DNA of 63,235 nt from Acetobacteraceae bacterium (GCA_027451405.1 DAIDJM010000013.1:1-63235); one strand, 5' to 3'; counted from the stretch's first letter, positions 32,228 to 41,012 are shown. Numbers and translations are program-made. The notes: generated by a model not told the origin, from the sequence alone.

Positions 32228-32692
32228 ATGGCGCAGGCGATGGATCGGATCCGGCGCGGCAGCGAGGCTTTCATGGGCATGGCGCTGCTCGGGCTCGCCG
32301 GATGCGGGTTGATCGACCAGCGCACTTTCGACCCGCAGGCGGGGATCAAGCCCGTGCCGCCCAAACCGGTCCTGGCCCCGCTGCCGCCAGGCGCGCCACC
32401 GCTGGTGACCATCGATTTCACGCGAGGCGCGCCGCCTTACCAGGAGGCGGTCGCGAACGCGTTGCGCATGGCGCTCGCCCGGCGGTCGGATGCGATCTTC
32501 ACGGTGGAGACCCTGGTGCCGGTCACGGGATCACCCGAGGCACAGGCGGACGAAGCGAGGGCCGGAGCCGCGACGGCGAGGCAGGTCGCGGAAATCATCG
32601 TCGGCGCCGGCGCGGATCCCGGGCAGATCGAGCTGACGGTGCGCGCAGACCCGGCGCGCCACACCGAGCGTGTGCTGGTGCGGGTGCACTGA
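32228..32692 (+). CDS. Small lipoprotein
   Basis: A 154-residue protein with a lipoprotein signal ending in the lipobox LAGC (MALLGLAGCGLID). The mature part is short and contains PPLVTIDFTRGAPPYQEAVANALRMALARR and a final TVRADPARHTERVLVRVH, which could be a small alpha/beta domain. I do not recognise a named family. It starts divergently from the transketolase-like gene with a 71-base gap, and a palindromic repeat follows its stop. Start could be ATG 32228 or 32240. Confidence 0.75.
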   Translation: MAQAMDRIRRGSEAFMGMALLGLAGCGLIDQRTFDPQAGIKPVPPKPVLAPLPPGAPPLVTIDFTRGAPPYQEAVANALRMALARRSDAIFTVETLVPVTGSPEAQADEARAGAATARQVAEIIVGAGADPGQIELTVRADPARHTERVLVRVH

Positions 32693-32694
32693 CG

Positions 32695-32795
32695 GCGTGC
32701 CTCCGGCGGCCCGGGCTCTGCCTCTCCATCGGTGCTCGAACCGATGGCGCACCTGATTGCGAGCCCGCTGGAGCCGAAAAGCCCCAGACCCCGTT
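32695..32795 (+). repeat. GC-rich palindromic dispersed repeat, copy 5 (interrupted)
   Basis: GCGTGCCTCCGGCGGCCCGG then GCTCTGCCTCTCC, an inserted stretch of about 40 bases with the inverted repeat ATCGGT-N6-ACCGAT, then CTGGAGCC-GAAA-AGCCCCAG and ACCCCGTTA. Both halves match the family, split by the insert. It lies between the convergent lipoprotein and VOC genes. Confidence 0.6.
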
Positions 32796-32892
32796 ACTTT
32801 GCGGCCGGTGCGCCAGCGGTCCGAGGACCGGACGCACGAGAGGCGGAGCCTCTGCCCGCCGGCGGCCAAGCCTGAACCCAAACGCGCTCCGC

Positions 32893-33282
32893 TCAGCCGC
32901 GCGCGAGACTCTGGCAGAACCGCAGCCGGTAGCCGTCGGGATCGATCACTTCGAACTCGGCATGTCCCGTCCGCACGCCGTCCTCGTCCCGCCACACTTC
33001 CTGCATCGGCGCATACAGCCTGGCGCCATAGGCCTGCACGCCCGCGTACACGGCCTCCGCGTCCTGGACCCATATGACGAGCACCACCCCTCGCCCGAAC
33101 GGATATTCGAGCGGCGCGATCGCGTCCCGCGTCTCCTGGACCGCGATCGCGACCCCGTCGCGCTCGAGTTCGGCGGAGCGGGTCGGCGGATCGAAGCGCA
33201 AGGTCGTGAAGCCGAGCACGTCGGTGTAGAAACGCAGCGACTGGGTGAAGCTCGAGCAGGCGAGCTGGACGGCGAGGCTCAC
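32893..33282 (-). CDS. VOC (glyoxalase-fold) family protein
   Basis: A 129-residue protein with the VOC fold: FTQSLRFYTDVLGFTTLRFDPP at the start, IAVQETRDAIAPLEYPFGRGVVLVIWVQDAEAVYAGVQAYGARLY in the middle and AEFEVIDPDGYRLRFCQSL with the C-terminal ligand region. The GTG start at 33282 overlaps the stop of the upstream gene (GTGA). The family is broad (bleomycin resistance, dioxygenase, epimerase), and no substrate is suggested. Last gene of the minus-strand run from 38374. Confidence 0.8.
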   Translation of the reverse strand: MSLAVQLACSSFTQSLRFYTDVLGFTTLRFDPPTRSAELERDGVAIAVQETRDAIAPLEYPFGRGVVLVIWVQDAEAVYAGVQAYGARLYAPMQEVWRDEDGVRTGHAEFEVIDPDGYRLRFCQSLARG

Positions 33283-33815
33283 TGCGTCGCGAGCGTCAGC
33301 ACCGCCTGGGGCGGGCTCGGGGCGGTCGATACCAGGATGTGCATCATGTGGCCGCCGAGCGTCACCGCGAAGGCCTGGTGGGTGACGTCCGACCGTTCCT
33401 TTTGGGGCTGGCCGCCGAGCGGCTGCAGCGGCACGTGGTTCTCGCGCGCGGCCTCCTCGAGGATGCTCACCACCTGGGCGGGGTCCGCCTTGTCGGCGAC
33501 CGCCTCGCAACCGCCATCGTCGAGCGAGACCAGGGCGAGGCGAGTGTCGCGGTAGCTGACGTCGAAGACCTCGCCGGAACGGCCGGCCAGGAAAGCGTCG
33601 CGGGCCTGGGCCGGCATCTGCGGCGCGCCCTGCTCGGTGAGGAAGCGCCGCATGCCGGCGACGTCGCCGGCGAAATGGAGGCAGGTCGCGCCGAACAGCC
33701 CGACTACCTGGTCGGCGCCGCTCGTCGCCTCCGCGGGCGGCGGGGCAGCGGTCTGGGCCAGGCTCGCCCCCGGCACCAGCGCGGCGGCGAGGCAGAGCGG
33801 AAAGGCGTATCGCAT
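33279..33815 (-). CDS. Exported protein, NMCC_0638-like family
   Basis: A 178-residue protein with signal peptide (MRYAFPLCLAAALVPGASLAQ). The mature region VVGLFGATCLHFAGDVAGMRRFLTEQGAPQMP with one early cysteine, and later EVFDVSYRDTRLALVSLDDGGCEAVAD, fits the small NMCC_0638 type (lipo)protein family, of unknown function. It lies 35 bases after mlaF and is coupled to the VOC gene, so it may be part of the same transcript as the lipid-transport genes. Confidence 0.6.
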   Translation of the reverse strand: MRYAFPLCLAAALVPGASLAQTAAPPPAEATSGADQVVGLFGATCLHFAGDVAGMRRFLTEQGAPQMPAQARDAFLAGRSGEVFDVSYRDTRLALVSLDDGGCEAVADKADPAQVVSILEEAARENHVPLQPLGGQPQKERSDVTHQAFAVTLGGHMMHILVSTAPSPPQAVLTLATQ

Positions 33816-33850
33816 AGCGTCGTCTCCAGTCGGGTCTGCGGCCGGCGGGG

Positions 33851-34621
33851 CTACTTGCGCAGAGCCATCCGGATCGGGCCGTCGCGGCGCCCGTGGACGA
33901 ATTGGTCCACCAGTTCGTTGCCGCTGTCCATCAGATGGCTCGCCGGTCCCTGCCAGACGAGACGGCCCTCGAACAACATAGCGGCCTGGTCGCCGATGCG
34001 CCGCGCGCTGGCCATGTCATGCGTGATGGCGATCGCGGTGCTGCCGAGTTTCTTCACGCAATCGACGATGAGCCCGTCGATCACCGCGCCCATGATCGGG
34101 TCGAGCCCGGTGGTGGGTTCGTCGAAGAACAGGATGCGCGGCTGGGCGGCGATCGCGCGTGCCAGCGCCACGCGCTTCTGCATGCCGCCCGACAGTTCGG
34201 CCGGCGCGAGATCGCCGACCGAAGGGTCGAGCCCGACCTGGGCCAGCACCTCGGCCGCCCGGGCGCGGGCCTGCGCGCGGCGCACGCTGTGCCGCGCAAT
34301 CAACCCGAAGGCGACGTTCTCCCAGACCCGCAGACTGTCGAACAGCGCGCCGTTCTGGAACAGCATGCCGATCTCGGCGCGCTTCTCGGCCCGGGCCTCG
34401 GGCGAGAGAGTGGCGAGATTCTCGCCGTCGATCTCGATCGTGCCGCGATCGGGCCGGATCAGGCCGAGAATGCATTTGAGCAGCACCGATTTGCCCGAGC
34501 CGGAGCCGCCGATCACGACCGTCGAGGTGCCGGCCGGCACGTCGAGATCGATGCCGTTCAGCACCGGCTTGTCGCCGAAGGCGCGGGCCAGGCCGCGGAT
34601 GCGGATGGCGGGCGCCGTCAT
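33851..34621 (-). CDS. mlaF: ABC transporter ATP-binding protein, MlaF type
   Basis: ATPase of the retrograde phospholipid/Mla-type transporter at the inner membrane. The 256-residue protein has Walker A GGSGSGKS, Q-loop LFQNGALFDSLRVWENVAFGL (typical of Mla/Ttg2A), signature LSGGMQKRVALARAIA, Walker B LFFDEPTTGLDP and the H-loop ITHDM. The ATG overlaps the mlaE stop by 4 bases (ATGA). mlaD (MCE protein) and mlaB/C are not next to it. Confidence 0.92.
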   Translation of the reverse strand: MTAPAIRIRGLARAFGDKPVLNGIDLDVPAGTSTVVIGGSGSGKSVLLKCILGLIRPDRGTIEIDGENLATLSPEARAEKRAEIGMLFQNGALFDSLRVWENVAFGLIARHSVRRAQARARAAEVLAQVGLDPSVGDLAPAELSGGMQKRVALARAIAAQPRILFFDEPTTGLDPIMGAVIDGLIVDCVKKLGSTAIAITHDMASARRIGDQAAMLFEGRLVWQGPASHLMDSGNELVDQFVHGRRDGPIRMALRK

Positions 34622-35403
34622 CGCGCGAAGAAGAGTTCGGTGAGCACGTAGTCGAACGCGAGGATCAGGATCGAGGCCGACACCACCGCCGAAGTGGTGG
34701 CGCTGCCCACGCCTTGCGCGCCGCCGCGGCTGCGATAGCCGTGATAGCAGCCCATCAGCGCCACGATGAAGCCGAACACCGCCGCCTTGACCAGGCTGGT
34801 GACCACGTCCTGGGTCTGCAGGAACGACAGCGTGTTCTCCAGATACGGAATCGAGTTGAAACCCAGTTTCACGGTCGCAATGAGCCAGCCGCCGGCGACG
34901 CCCAGTATGTCGGCGACCAGCACCAGCAGCGGCAGCGCGATCAGGCCCGCGAGCAGGCGCGGCGCCACCAGGTATTTCATCGGGTTGGTGGAGAGCGTGG
35001 TCAGCGCGTCGATCTGATCGGTGACGCGCATGGTGCCGAGTTCGGCCGCCATGGCGGCACCGACGCGGCCCGCGACCATGAGGCCGGCGAGCACCGGGGC
35101 CAGTTCGCGCACCACCGAGATCAGCACGATATTGGCGATCGCGTTGGTGGCGCCGTAGCGCGCGAAGCCGGTGTAGGATTGCAGCGCGATCACCATGCCC
35201 GAAAAGATCGCCGTCAGCGCCACGACGGGCAGGCTGAAATAGGCGAACTCGACGAACGCCCGGCCGAACAGGCGGGCATAGAAGGGCGGCCGCAGGAGAT
35301 GGCTCAGCCCCTCGGCGCCGAACAGCGTGATCTCGCCGGCCGAGGCGACCGCGCCGAGCACACCGCGGCCGGTCGCGGCGACGGGCCGCAGCGGATCGAT
35401 CAC
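34618..35403 (-). CDS. mlaE: ABC transporter permease, MlaE type
   Basis: Inner-membrane permease partner of MlaF. The 261-residue protein has about five hydrophobic helices and the MlaE pattern: PVVALTAIFSGMVIALQSYTGFARYGA, VVRELAPVLAGLMVAGRVGAAMAAELGTMRVTDQIDAL, NPMKYLVAPRLLAG and GFIVALMGCYHGYRSRGGAQGVGSATTSAVV with the coupling helix region. The GTG at 35403 overlaps the alr stop (GTGA) and gives a normal length. Confidence 0.93.
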   Translation of the reverse strand: MIDPLRPVAATGRGVLGAVASAGEITLFGAEGLSHLLRPPFYARLFGRAFVEFAYFSLPVVALTAIFSGMVIALQSYTGFARYGATNAIANIVLISVVRELAPVLAGLMVAGRVGAAMAAELGTMRVTDQIDALTTLSTNPMKYLVAPRLLAGLIALPLLVLVADILGVAGGWLIATVKLGFNSIPYLENTLSFLQTQDVVTSLVKAAVFGFIVALMGCYHGYRSRGGAQGVGSATTSAVVSASILILAFDYVLTELFFAR

Positions 35404-36473
35404 AGCGGGCCGTAGCTGCGGAGCGCGCGCGAGCCGAGCGAGGTCAGCACCTCGTAGCCATTGGTGCCGGCCCACAGCGCCACCTCGTCGGGCGGCACGG
35501 CGGGGCCGATCAGCTCGACCTCGCTGCCGGGCTCGAGGCCCGCGAGGCCGGTCGCATCGAACGTGGTCAGATCCATCGAGACGCGGCCTATCAGGGGCAA
35601 GCGGGCGCCGTCAAAAGCGGCCTCGGCGCGGTTCGAGAGCCCACGGTGGTAACCATCGGCATAGCCGGCGGCGACGGTCGCGACCCGGGTCGGCCGGGGG
35701 GCGGTCCAAGTGCCGTTATAGCCGACCGTGGCGCCCGCGGGCACCTCGCGGATCTGCAGGACCGGCGCGGTCAGACGCAGCACGGGGCGCATCGGGTTCG
35801 GGCGCCCGGGCGTCGGGTTCACGCCGTAAAGCGCGGCACCCGGGCGGGCGAGCCCCTGCCGGAACGCGCCCCCCAGGAAGATGCCCGACGAATTGACCAG
35901 GCTCACCGGCGCGGCGGGCAAGCGGCGGCGGGCGGCCTCAAAGCGGGCCAGCTGGGCCGCGTTGTCGGGATGCGCCGGGTCCTCGGCATGCGCCAGGTGA
36001 GTCATGACCGCCCGCAGATCGAGCCCGGCGAGACGTTCGGGCTCGCGCTCGAGCCGGTCGAGCTCGGCCGGTTCGAGGCCGAGCCGGTTCATGCCGGTGT
36101 CGATATGCAGCAGCGCGGCCAGGCGCCGGCCGCTGTCGCGCGCGAGAGCGGTGAAGGCGCCGATCTCGGCCAGCGTGCCGAGCACCGGATGCAGGTCGTG
36201 CGCCAGATATTCGGCGCCGGCCCGGGGCGCGAAACCATGCAGCACGGCGATGGTGGCGTCGGGCAGCTGACGCCGGAGCGCCAGCGCCTCGCTGAGGCTG
36301 GCGACGAAGAAATCGCGCGCGCCGGCCGCATAGAGCGCGGGCGCGAGCCGGGCGGCGCCGAGACCATAGGCATCGGCCTTGACCACCGCCGCGGTCGGCG
36401 CGCCGTGCAGCGAGGCGAGAAACTGCCAGTTGGCGGCGGCAGCATCCGGGTCGATGCGCAGTTTCGGTGTCAT
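35400..36473 (-). CDS. alr: Alanine racemase
   Basis: PLP enzyme that makes D-alanine for peptidoglycan. The 357-residue protein has the PLP lysine in AAVVKADAYGLGAARLAPAL, the catalytic tyrosine in GATVGYNGTWTAP, HIDTGMNRLGL, RPGAALYGVNP and GRVSMDLTTFDATGL. Clear ATG at 36473. It precedes mlaE in a coupled arrangement and follows gpx by 40 bases. A gene for D-amino-acid dehydrogenase lies in the window at 50221 but is not adjacent. Confidence 0.95.
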   Translation of the reverse strand: MTPKLRIDPDAAAANWQFLASLHGAPTAAVVKADAYGLGAARLAPALYAAGARDFFVASLSEALALRRQLPDATIAVLHGFAPRAGAEYLAHDLHPVLGTLAEIGAFTALARDSGRRLAALLHIDTGMNRLGLEPAELDRLEREPERLAGLDLRAVMTHLAHAEDPAHPDNAAQLARFEAARRRLPAAPVSLVNSSGIFLGGAFRQGLARPGAALYGVNPTPGRPNPMRPVLRLTAPVLQIREVPAGATVGYNGTWTAPRPTRVATVAAGYADGYHRGLSNRAEAAFDGARLPLIGRVSMDLTTFDATGLAGLEPGSEVELIGPAVPPDEVALWAGTNGYEVLTSLGSRALRSYGPL

Positions 36474-36513
36474 GGCGAGCGCGCGGGCGGGCGCAGCACC
36501 GCGAGGGTGCAGC

Positions 36514-36996
36514 CTATGCCGGCAGCAGCCGCTCGATGCGGGACTCGATCGCCGCCGGCCGCGTGGTCGAGGGAAACCGGTCCGTCACGACCCCGTCGGG
36601 CGAGACGAGAAACTTCGTGAAGTTCCATTTGATCGCGCTGCCCATCAGGCCGGTCTTTTGCTTTTTCAGATAGTCCCAGAGCGGGTGCGCGTTGGGGCCG
36701 TTCACGTCGATCTTGGCGAACATCGGGAAAGTCACGTGGAAGCGCGTGGTGCAGAAATTGGCGATCTCGGCATCGCTGCCGGGCTCCTGGCGGCCGAACT
36801 GGTTGCAGGGGAAGCCGAGCACGGAGAAGCCGCGCGGACCGTATTTGTCCTGCAGCGCCTGCAATCCCTCGTACTGCGGCGTGAAACCGCATTGCGAGGC
36901 GACGTTGACGATGAGCAGCGCGCGCCCGCGATAATCGGCGAGCGACTGTTCCCCTCCGTCGATTGTTTTGGCCGTGAAATCGTAAAGGCTGCTCAT
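36514..36996 (-). CDS. Glutathione peroxidase family protein
   Basis: Thiol peroxidase of the Gpx family, 160 residues. The peroxidatic cysteine is in LLIVNVASQCGFTPQYEGLQALQDKYG, the conserved block FSVLGFPCNQFGRQEPGSDAEIANFC is present and the tryptophan/asparagine site lies in SAIKWNFTKFLVSPDG. Bacterial Gpx proteins of this kind generally use thioredoxin rather than glutathione. The ATG overlaps the stop of the ModE-like regulator gene by 4 bases. Confidence 0.93.
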   Translation of the reverse strand: MSSLYDFTAKTIDGGEQSLADYRGRALLIVNVASQCGFTPQYEGLQALQDKYGPRGFSVLGFPCNQFGRQEPGSDAEIANFCTTRFHVTFPMFAKIDVNGPNAHPLWDYLKKQKTGLMGSAIKWNFTKFLVSPDGVVTDRFPSTTRPAAIESRIERLLPA

Positions 36997-37409
36997 GCGG
37001 CGGATCCGGTGATGGGCTTGGACGGAGGATTTTGCATCAGCCGGCGCAGCTCCGCCAGTTCGGGGGCGGCCGCGTCTTCGGCCCGGGCCTCGATGCGGCG
37101 GTAGAGCGCGAGCAGGGTCTCGCCGAGCGGGGTGAGCGCGGCGCCGCCGCCCCCGGCGCCGCCCGGGGCCGCATGCACCACGGGCCCGCCGAAGCTGCGG
37201 GCTGTGTCCTCGAGCAGGGTCCAGGCGCGGCGATAGCTCATGCCCATCGCGCGGCCGGCGGCGGCGATGGAGCCGTGGTTCGCGACGAGCTCGAGCAGCT
37301 CGGCGCGGCCGGGGCCGAGGGCGAGCCGGCCCTCGAGCACGATCCGGAGATGCAGGCCGCTGCGGTCGGGGTGTCGGGGATTGGGGATGGTGGCCTCCGG
37401 TCCGACCAT
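36993..37409 (-). CDS. ModE-type winged-helix regulator (DNA-binding domain only)
   Basis: A 138-residue protein. The sequence LVANHGSIAAAGRAMGMSYRRAWTLLEDTARSFGGPVV is the LysR/ModE N-terminal winged helix, followed by a glycine-rich wing and LTPLGETLLALYRRIEARAE. The molybdate-binding MOP domains of full ModE are absent, so molybdate sensing would need another partner. The ATG at 37409 gives a normal length for the single-domain type. It is coupled to gpx. Confidence 0.8.
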   Translation of the reverse strand: MVGPEATIPNPRHPDRSGLHLRIVLEGRLALGPGRAELLELVANHGSIAAAGRAMGMSYRRAWTLLEDTARSFGGPVVHAAPGGAGGGGAALTPLGETLLALYRRIEARAEDAAAPELAELRRLMQNPPSKPITGSAA

Positions 37410-37489
37410 GCCACCGAAACCGCGATCTCCGGAAGAACCGGGGTCCGCAGCCCCCCGGCCCGGCGGGCGCGCCGGCACCGGGCCCCGCC

Positions 37490-38374
37490 TCAGAAGGCCA
37501 GCCGCGCGGTGAGGATCCAATTATGGTCGTAGAGCGGATCGAGCACCGGTTTCAGCCGTTGCTGCGGCGAGACGGCGAACTGATAGCCGACGCCGAGGAT
37601 CGCCTTCACCCGGCCGGCGATGACGAAACGGCCGAAAATGATCCCCGGCGTGAGAAACAGCTGGTTCTTGCCGCCGCGCTCCGAACCGCTGAGCCAGACG
37701 GTGTCGTTCAGCTCCAGTTCGGGCCAGAAATACCGCGCAAAATGATACTGGAACGCGACGTTGGTGAGCCACTGCGCCCCGAGCGTGTCGATGGTCCGGG
37801 TCGGCACCGAGAAACCGGACGTGGCCTGGATGTCGAAATCGCCCCACCCCTTGCCGGCCGCCAGCGTGGGCGAGATCACCACCGCATGCTGCGTGAAATG
37901 CCGCCCTCCGGCCGAGGGTGTCACGGCCAGGAACGCGGTGACGATCGCGTTGCCGCTGCTCTCGTTCTCGCTGAAAAGACGTTGCTTGATCAGGATGGTG
38001 GGTCCGTCGCCCCAGCCGCTGACGGCTTTGCCCTTCACCTGGCGCTCGAGATAGGGCGGCAGGCCGATGATGATTTCATTGGTGGTGGTGGGGATCAGCT
38101 CCAGCCCCTTGCCGGTGTCGTAATTCTGCAGGCTGCCGCCATTGGGCAGATGCTCCCAATACTGGTCGTAGCGGAACTCCTCCTCGAGCCGCGGCGTCAC
38201 CGTGACCAGCGGCGTCATCCAGTGCGGCTGGGACGCCTGGGCCTCGTCGACGCGGTCGAACCAGTCGGCGAAATAGGCGGAAAGACTGTCCTGCTCGACC
38301 GGCGCCGCGGCGGTCTGCGCGAGCGCCGGGGCGGCCAGCAGGCTGATCAGCAGGAGCGGGATGGTGCGGCGCAT
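37490..38374 (-). CDS. Outer-membrane beta-barrel-like protein of unknown function
   Basis: A 294-residue protein with signal peptide (MRRTIPLLLISLLAAPALAQ). The mature part is rich in alternating hydrophobic strands and aromatic residues (VTPRLEEEFRYDQYWEHL, NQLFLTPGIIFGRFVIAGRVKAILGVGYQFAVSP) and ends ILTARLAF with a terminal phenylalanine, as outer-membrane barrels do. Text resembles the transporter / MetA-type phenol-pathway barrels, but no function is clear. An operator-like palindrome lies 5 bases before the ATG. Confidence 0.7.
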   Translation of the reverse strand: MRRTIPLLLISLLAAPALAQTAAAPVEQDSLSAYFADWFDRVDEAQASQPHWMTPLVTVTPRLEEEFRYDQYWEHLPNGGSLQNYDTGKGLELIPTTTNEIIIGLPPYLERQVKGKAVSGWGDGPTILIKQRLFSENESSGNAIVTAFLAVTPSAGGRHFTQHAVVISPTLAAGKGWGDFDIQATSGFSVPTRTIDTLGAQWLTNVAFQYHFARYFWPELELNDTVWLSGSERGGKNQLFLTPGIIFGRFVIAGRVKAILGVGYQFAVSPQQRLKPVLDPLYDHNWILTARLAF

Positions 38375-38379
38375 GGCGA

Positions 38380-38411
38380 GCGCTATATCCGTTCGGATAT
38401 AGCGCCGTCAA
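38380..38411 (-). promoter_or_regulatory. Promoter with perfect 26-bp palindrome before the barrel gene
   Basis: GCGCTATATCCG-TT-CGGATATAGCGC (38380-38405) is a perfect inverted repeat. On the minus strand TTGACG (38411-38406), 18 bases and TATAGC (38387-38382) form a promoter with the palindrome filling the spacer and -10. The predicted transcription start would fall at or next to the ATG at 38374, implying a leaderless mRNA controlled by a dimeric repressor. Regulator family unknown. Confidence 0.55.
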
Positions 38412-38445
38412 AAACCCGGCGATCCCCGGGCGGGGGGTCTTCGGG

Positions 38446-39372
38446 TCAGAGCGTGTGCTGCAGCGCCTGGAGTGCCGCGGAGGCGATGATCGCGTGACCG
38501 TGCGCGGTCGGATGGAGATGGTCGAAGAAGAGATAGCCGTTCTGGGCGGCGCCGGTGGCGTTGAGATGTCCGCTGAACGGATTCTCGTAATTGCCTGTCC
38601 AGACCGGAGTCGTGACGTTCTTGAGCCCGAATTTCGCCGGGTCGGCGACGCCCTGATCGATGAGACTGTAGGCATCGACGAGGTGAATGCTGAGATGGTC
38701 GGCGTGGCCGAGCGTCGTCAGGTCGGCCACCAGCTGCTGGTCGTAGATCGAGGAAAGCTGCGACGCGGTGCCGGCCGCGTTGATTTCGGCCGGCGTCTTG
38801 CCGAGATCGGGAACGTCGAGGATCAGGAAATTGTGGGCTCCGTCGGCCGCGAGTCCGGCTACGAAATTCACCTCGTTGACGACCGCCGCATGGACGTCGG
38901 AGAGGGCGAGCGTGGGATTGGTCGCATAGACCGGGATCGCGTCGAGCACATCGTTGGCGCCGATCGAGATCGTGTAGAGCGCGTTCGCCGACGGGTGCGG
39001 GACATTGATCAGGAATTGCGCGAGTTGCGAGGGCAGATCGGTCGGATTGACGGTATGCAGCGGATCGTTGCCGGTCTCAGCGCCGCCATAGGCGTAATCG
39101 TGGCCGCCCCTGAGGCTCGGCGAGAGCCCGGGAAGACCGAGCGACTTGGCCACGTCCTGCACCCAGACGGCACCGTTGGAGAAGCGTCCGTCCGAATAGA
39201 TGAAACCGGTTGGAATCAGGCCGCCGGAGGCGGTGTAATCGTTGCCGGCATCCGACAGGCTGTCGCCGAAGGCATAGAGGGTGCTGAACGGGCTGGTCGT
39301 GCTGGTCGTGGTTTCTGGTGCGTAGCCGAAACGGGGAGAGTCGGGCAGGCCGAGCGAAGCGTGATCCAGCAT
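38446..39372 (-). CDS. SGNH/GDSL-family esterase or lipase
   Basis: A 308-residue hydrolase with the GDSL blocks: block I FGDSLSDAGNDY (nucleophile serine), block III ISIGANDVLD and block V FDHLHPTAHGHAII (catalytic Asp and His). It resembles the phospholipase/lecithinase-type SGNH proteins, often passenger domains of autotransporters, but it lacks both a clear signal peptide and a barrel domain. Substrate unknown. The gene stands alone on the minus strand with the aldehyde dehydrogenase gene divergent. Confidence 0.88.
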   Translation of the reverse strand: MLDHASLGLPDSPRFGYAPETTTSTTSPFSTLYAFGDSLSDAGNDYTASGGLIPTGFIYSDGRFSNGAVWVQDVAKSLGLPGLSPSLRGGHDYAYGGAETGNDPLHTVNPTDLPSQLAQFLINVPHPSANALYTISIGANDVLDAIPVYATNPTLALSDVHAAVVNEVNFVAGLAADGAHNFLILDVPDLGKTPAEINAAGTASQLSSIYDQQLVADLTTLGHADHLSIHLVDAYSLIDQGVADPAKFGLKNVTTPVWTGNYENPFSGHLNATGAAQNGYLFFDHLHPTAHGHAIIASAALQALQHTL

Positions 39373-39566
39373 GATTTCCTCCGGCGCACTCTGGCGGTGG
39401 CGTAGGCCGTGCGGAATTTAGCATGAGTTGACGCCTGAACAACCCGGCCGGTAGCCTGATCCCGAAGGGCGGATGCCGGAGCGGAGGGGCGCGGGCGAGA
39501 TGGGCGGCGTGGCCGCGCTCGGGCGTGATCCGGCCATTCCCGCCACCATCACCGGCGGAGGCGGCA

Positions 39567-40994
39567 GTGCGGAATTACCTGCAATTTTATATCGATGGGA
39601 AATGGGTCGAACCGGCCGACAACGTGCCGCTCGACGTGATCGACCCGGCCGATGAGCGTGTCGCCGGCCGCATTCATCTCGGCGGCCAGGCCGATCTCGA
39701 CCGCGCCGCGGCCGCCGCGCGGCGCGCGTTCGGCAGTTTCTCGCGCACCTCGCGCGCCGAACGGATCGATCTGCTGCAATCGGTCGCCGCCGCCTACGAA
39801 CGGCGGCTCGGCGAGATCGCGGATGCCATCCGCGAGGAAATGGGCGCGCCCGCCTGGCTCGCGCAATCCGCGCAGGCCCGCAGCGGACTGGGCCACCTGC
39901 AGATCGCCGCGAATGTGCTGAAGACCTATCCGTTCGAGGAATCGCGGGGCCGCACGCGCCTGGCCAAGGAGCCGATCGGCGTCTGCGGCTTCATTACGCC
40001 CTGGAACTGGCCGATGAACCAGATCACCTGCAAGGTGGCGCCGGCGCTCGCGGTGGGCTGCACCATGGTGCTGAAGCCATCGGAAATCGCACCCTTCTCC
40101 GCCTATCTCTTCAGCGAGATCATGCACGAGGCGGGCGTGCCGGCGGGCGTTTACAACATGATCAATGGCGACGGGCCCGGTCTCGGCGCGGCGCTGAGCG
40201 CCCATCCCGAGATCGACATGATCTCGTTCACCGGCTCGACGCGGGCCGGCATCGAGGTCGCCCGCAATGCCGCGGCCACCGTCAAGCGCGTGCACCAGGA
40301 GCTGGGCGGCAAATCCCCGAACATCGTTCTGGAAAACGCCGATTTCGCCAAGGCCATTCCCGGCGGCGTGCGCGCGGTGATGCGCAATTCGGGGCAGTCC
40401 TGCAACGCGCCCACCCGTATGCTGGTGCCGCGGGCGCGGCTGGACGAGGTGGAGCAGCTCGCCAGGCATGCAGCGGCGGAAGTGACGGTGGGCGACCCGG
40501 CGGGCAATGCGCAGATCGGGCCGGTCATTTCTGAAACTCAATGGAACAAGATTCAGGATCTGATCCGCAGCGGCGTCGACGAGGGGGCAGCGCTGATCGC
40601 CGGCGGCCCAGGTCGGCCGGAGGGGCTCGCGCGCGGCTATTACGTGCGTCCGACGGTGTTCTCCCGGGTCGAGCCGGGCATGCGTATCGCACGCGAGGAA
40701 ATCTTTGGCCCTGTGCTGTCCATCATGGCCTACGACACGCTCGACCAGGCGATCGACATCGCCAACGACACGCCCTACGGGCTCGCGGCCTATGTGCAGG
40801 GAACCGACGCGGCGCAGGTCGAGGCCGTCGCGGCAAGGCTGCGGGCCGGTCAGATCGAGCTGAATTACGCCGGACTGGATCCCATGGCGCCGTTCGGCGG
40901 CTACAAACAGTCGGGCAACGGCCGCGAATGGGGCGACCATGCGTTCGGCGAGTTCCTGGAGACGAAGGCGATCATGGGATTGATGGCCGCCTGA
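39567..40994 (+). CDS. Aldehyde dehydrogenase family protein
   Basis: NAD(P)-linked oxidation of an aldehyde, cytoplasmic. The 475-residue protein contains PIGVCGFITPWNWPMNQITCKVAPALAVGCTMVLKPSE, ISFTGSTRAG, the catalytic glutamate in HQELGGKSPN, the catalytic cysteine in RNSGQSCNAPTR and EEIFGPVLSIM. The GTG at 39567 has a GGAGGCGG ribosome binding site and begins the standard N-terminus RNYLQFYIDGKWVEP; the ATG at 39525 adds an unlikely leader. Substrate cannot be told. No cofactor or partner gene adjoins. Confidence 0.93.
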   Translation: MRNYLQFYIDGKWVEPADNVPLDVIDPADERVAGRIHLGGQADLDRAAAAARRAFGSFSRTSRAERIDLLQSVAAAYERRLGEIADAIREEMGAPAWLAQSAQARSGLGHLQIAANVLKTYPFEESRGRTRLAKEPIGVCGFITPWNWPMNQITCKVAPALAVGCTMVLKPSEIAPFSAYLFSEIMHEAGVPAGVYNMINGDGPGLGAALSAHPEIDMISFTGSTRAGIEVARNAAATVKRVHQELGGKSPNIVLENADFAKAIPGGVRAVMRNSGQSCNAPTRMLVPRARLDEVEQLARHAAAEVTVGDPAGNAQIGPVISETQWNKIQDLIRSGVDEGAALIAGGPGRPEGLARGYYVRPTVFSRVEPGMRIAREEIFGPVLSIMAYDTLDQAIDIANDTPYGLAAYVQGTDAAQVEAVAARLRAGQIELNYAGLDPMAPFGGYKQSGNGREWGDHAFGEFLETKAIMGLMAA

Positions 40995-41012
40995 GACAGC
41001 CTCGGGGGTCGC

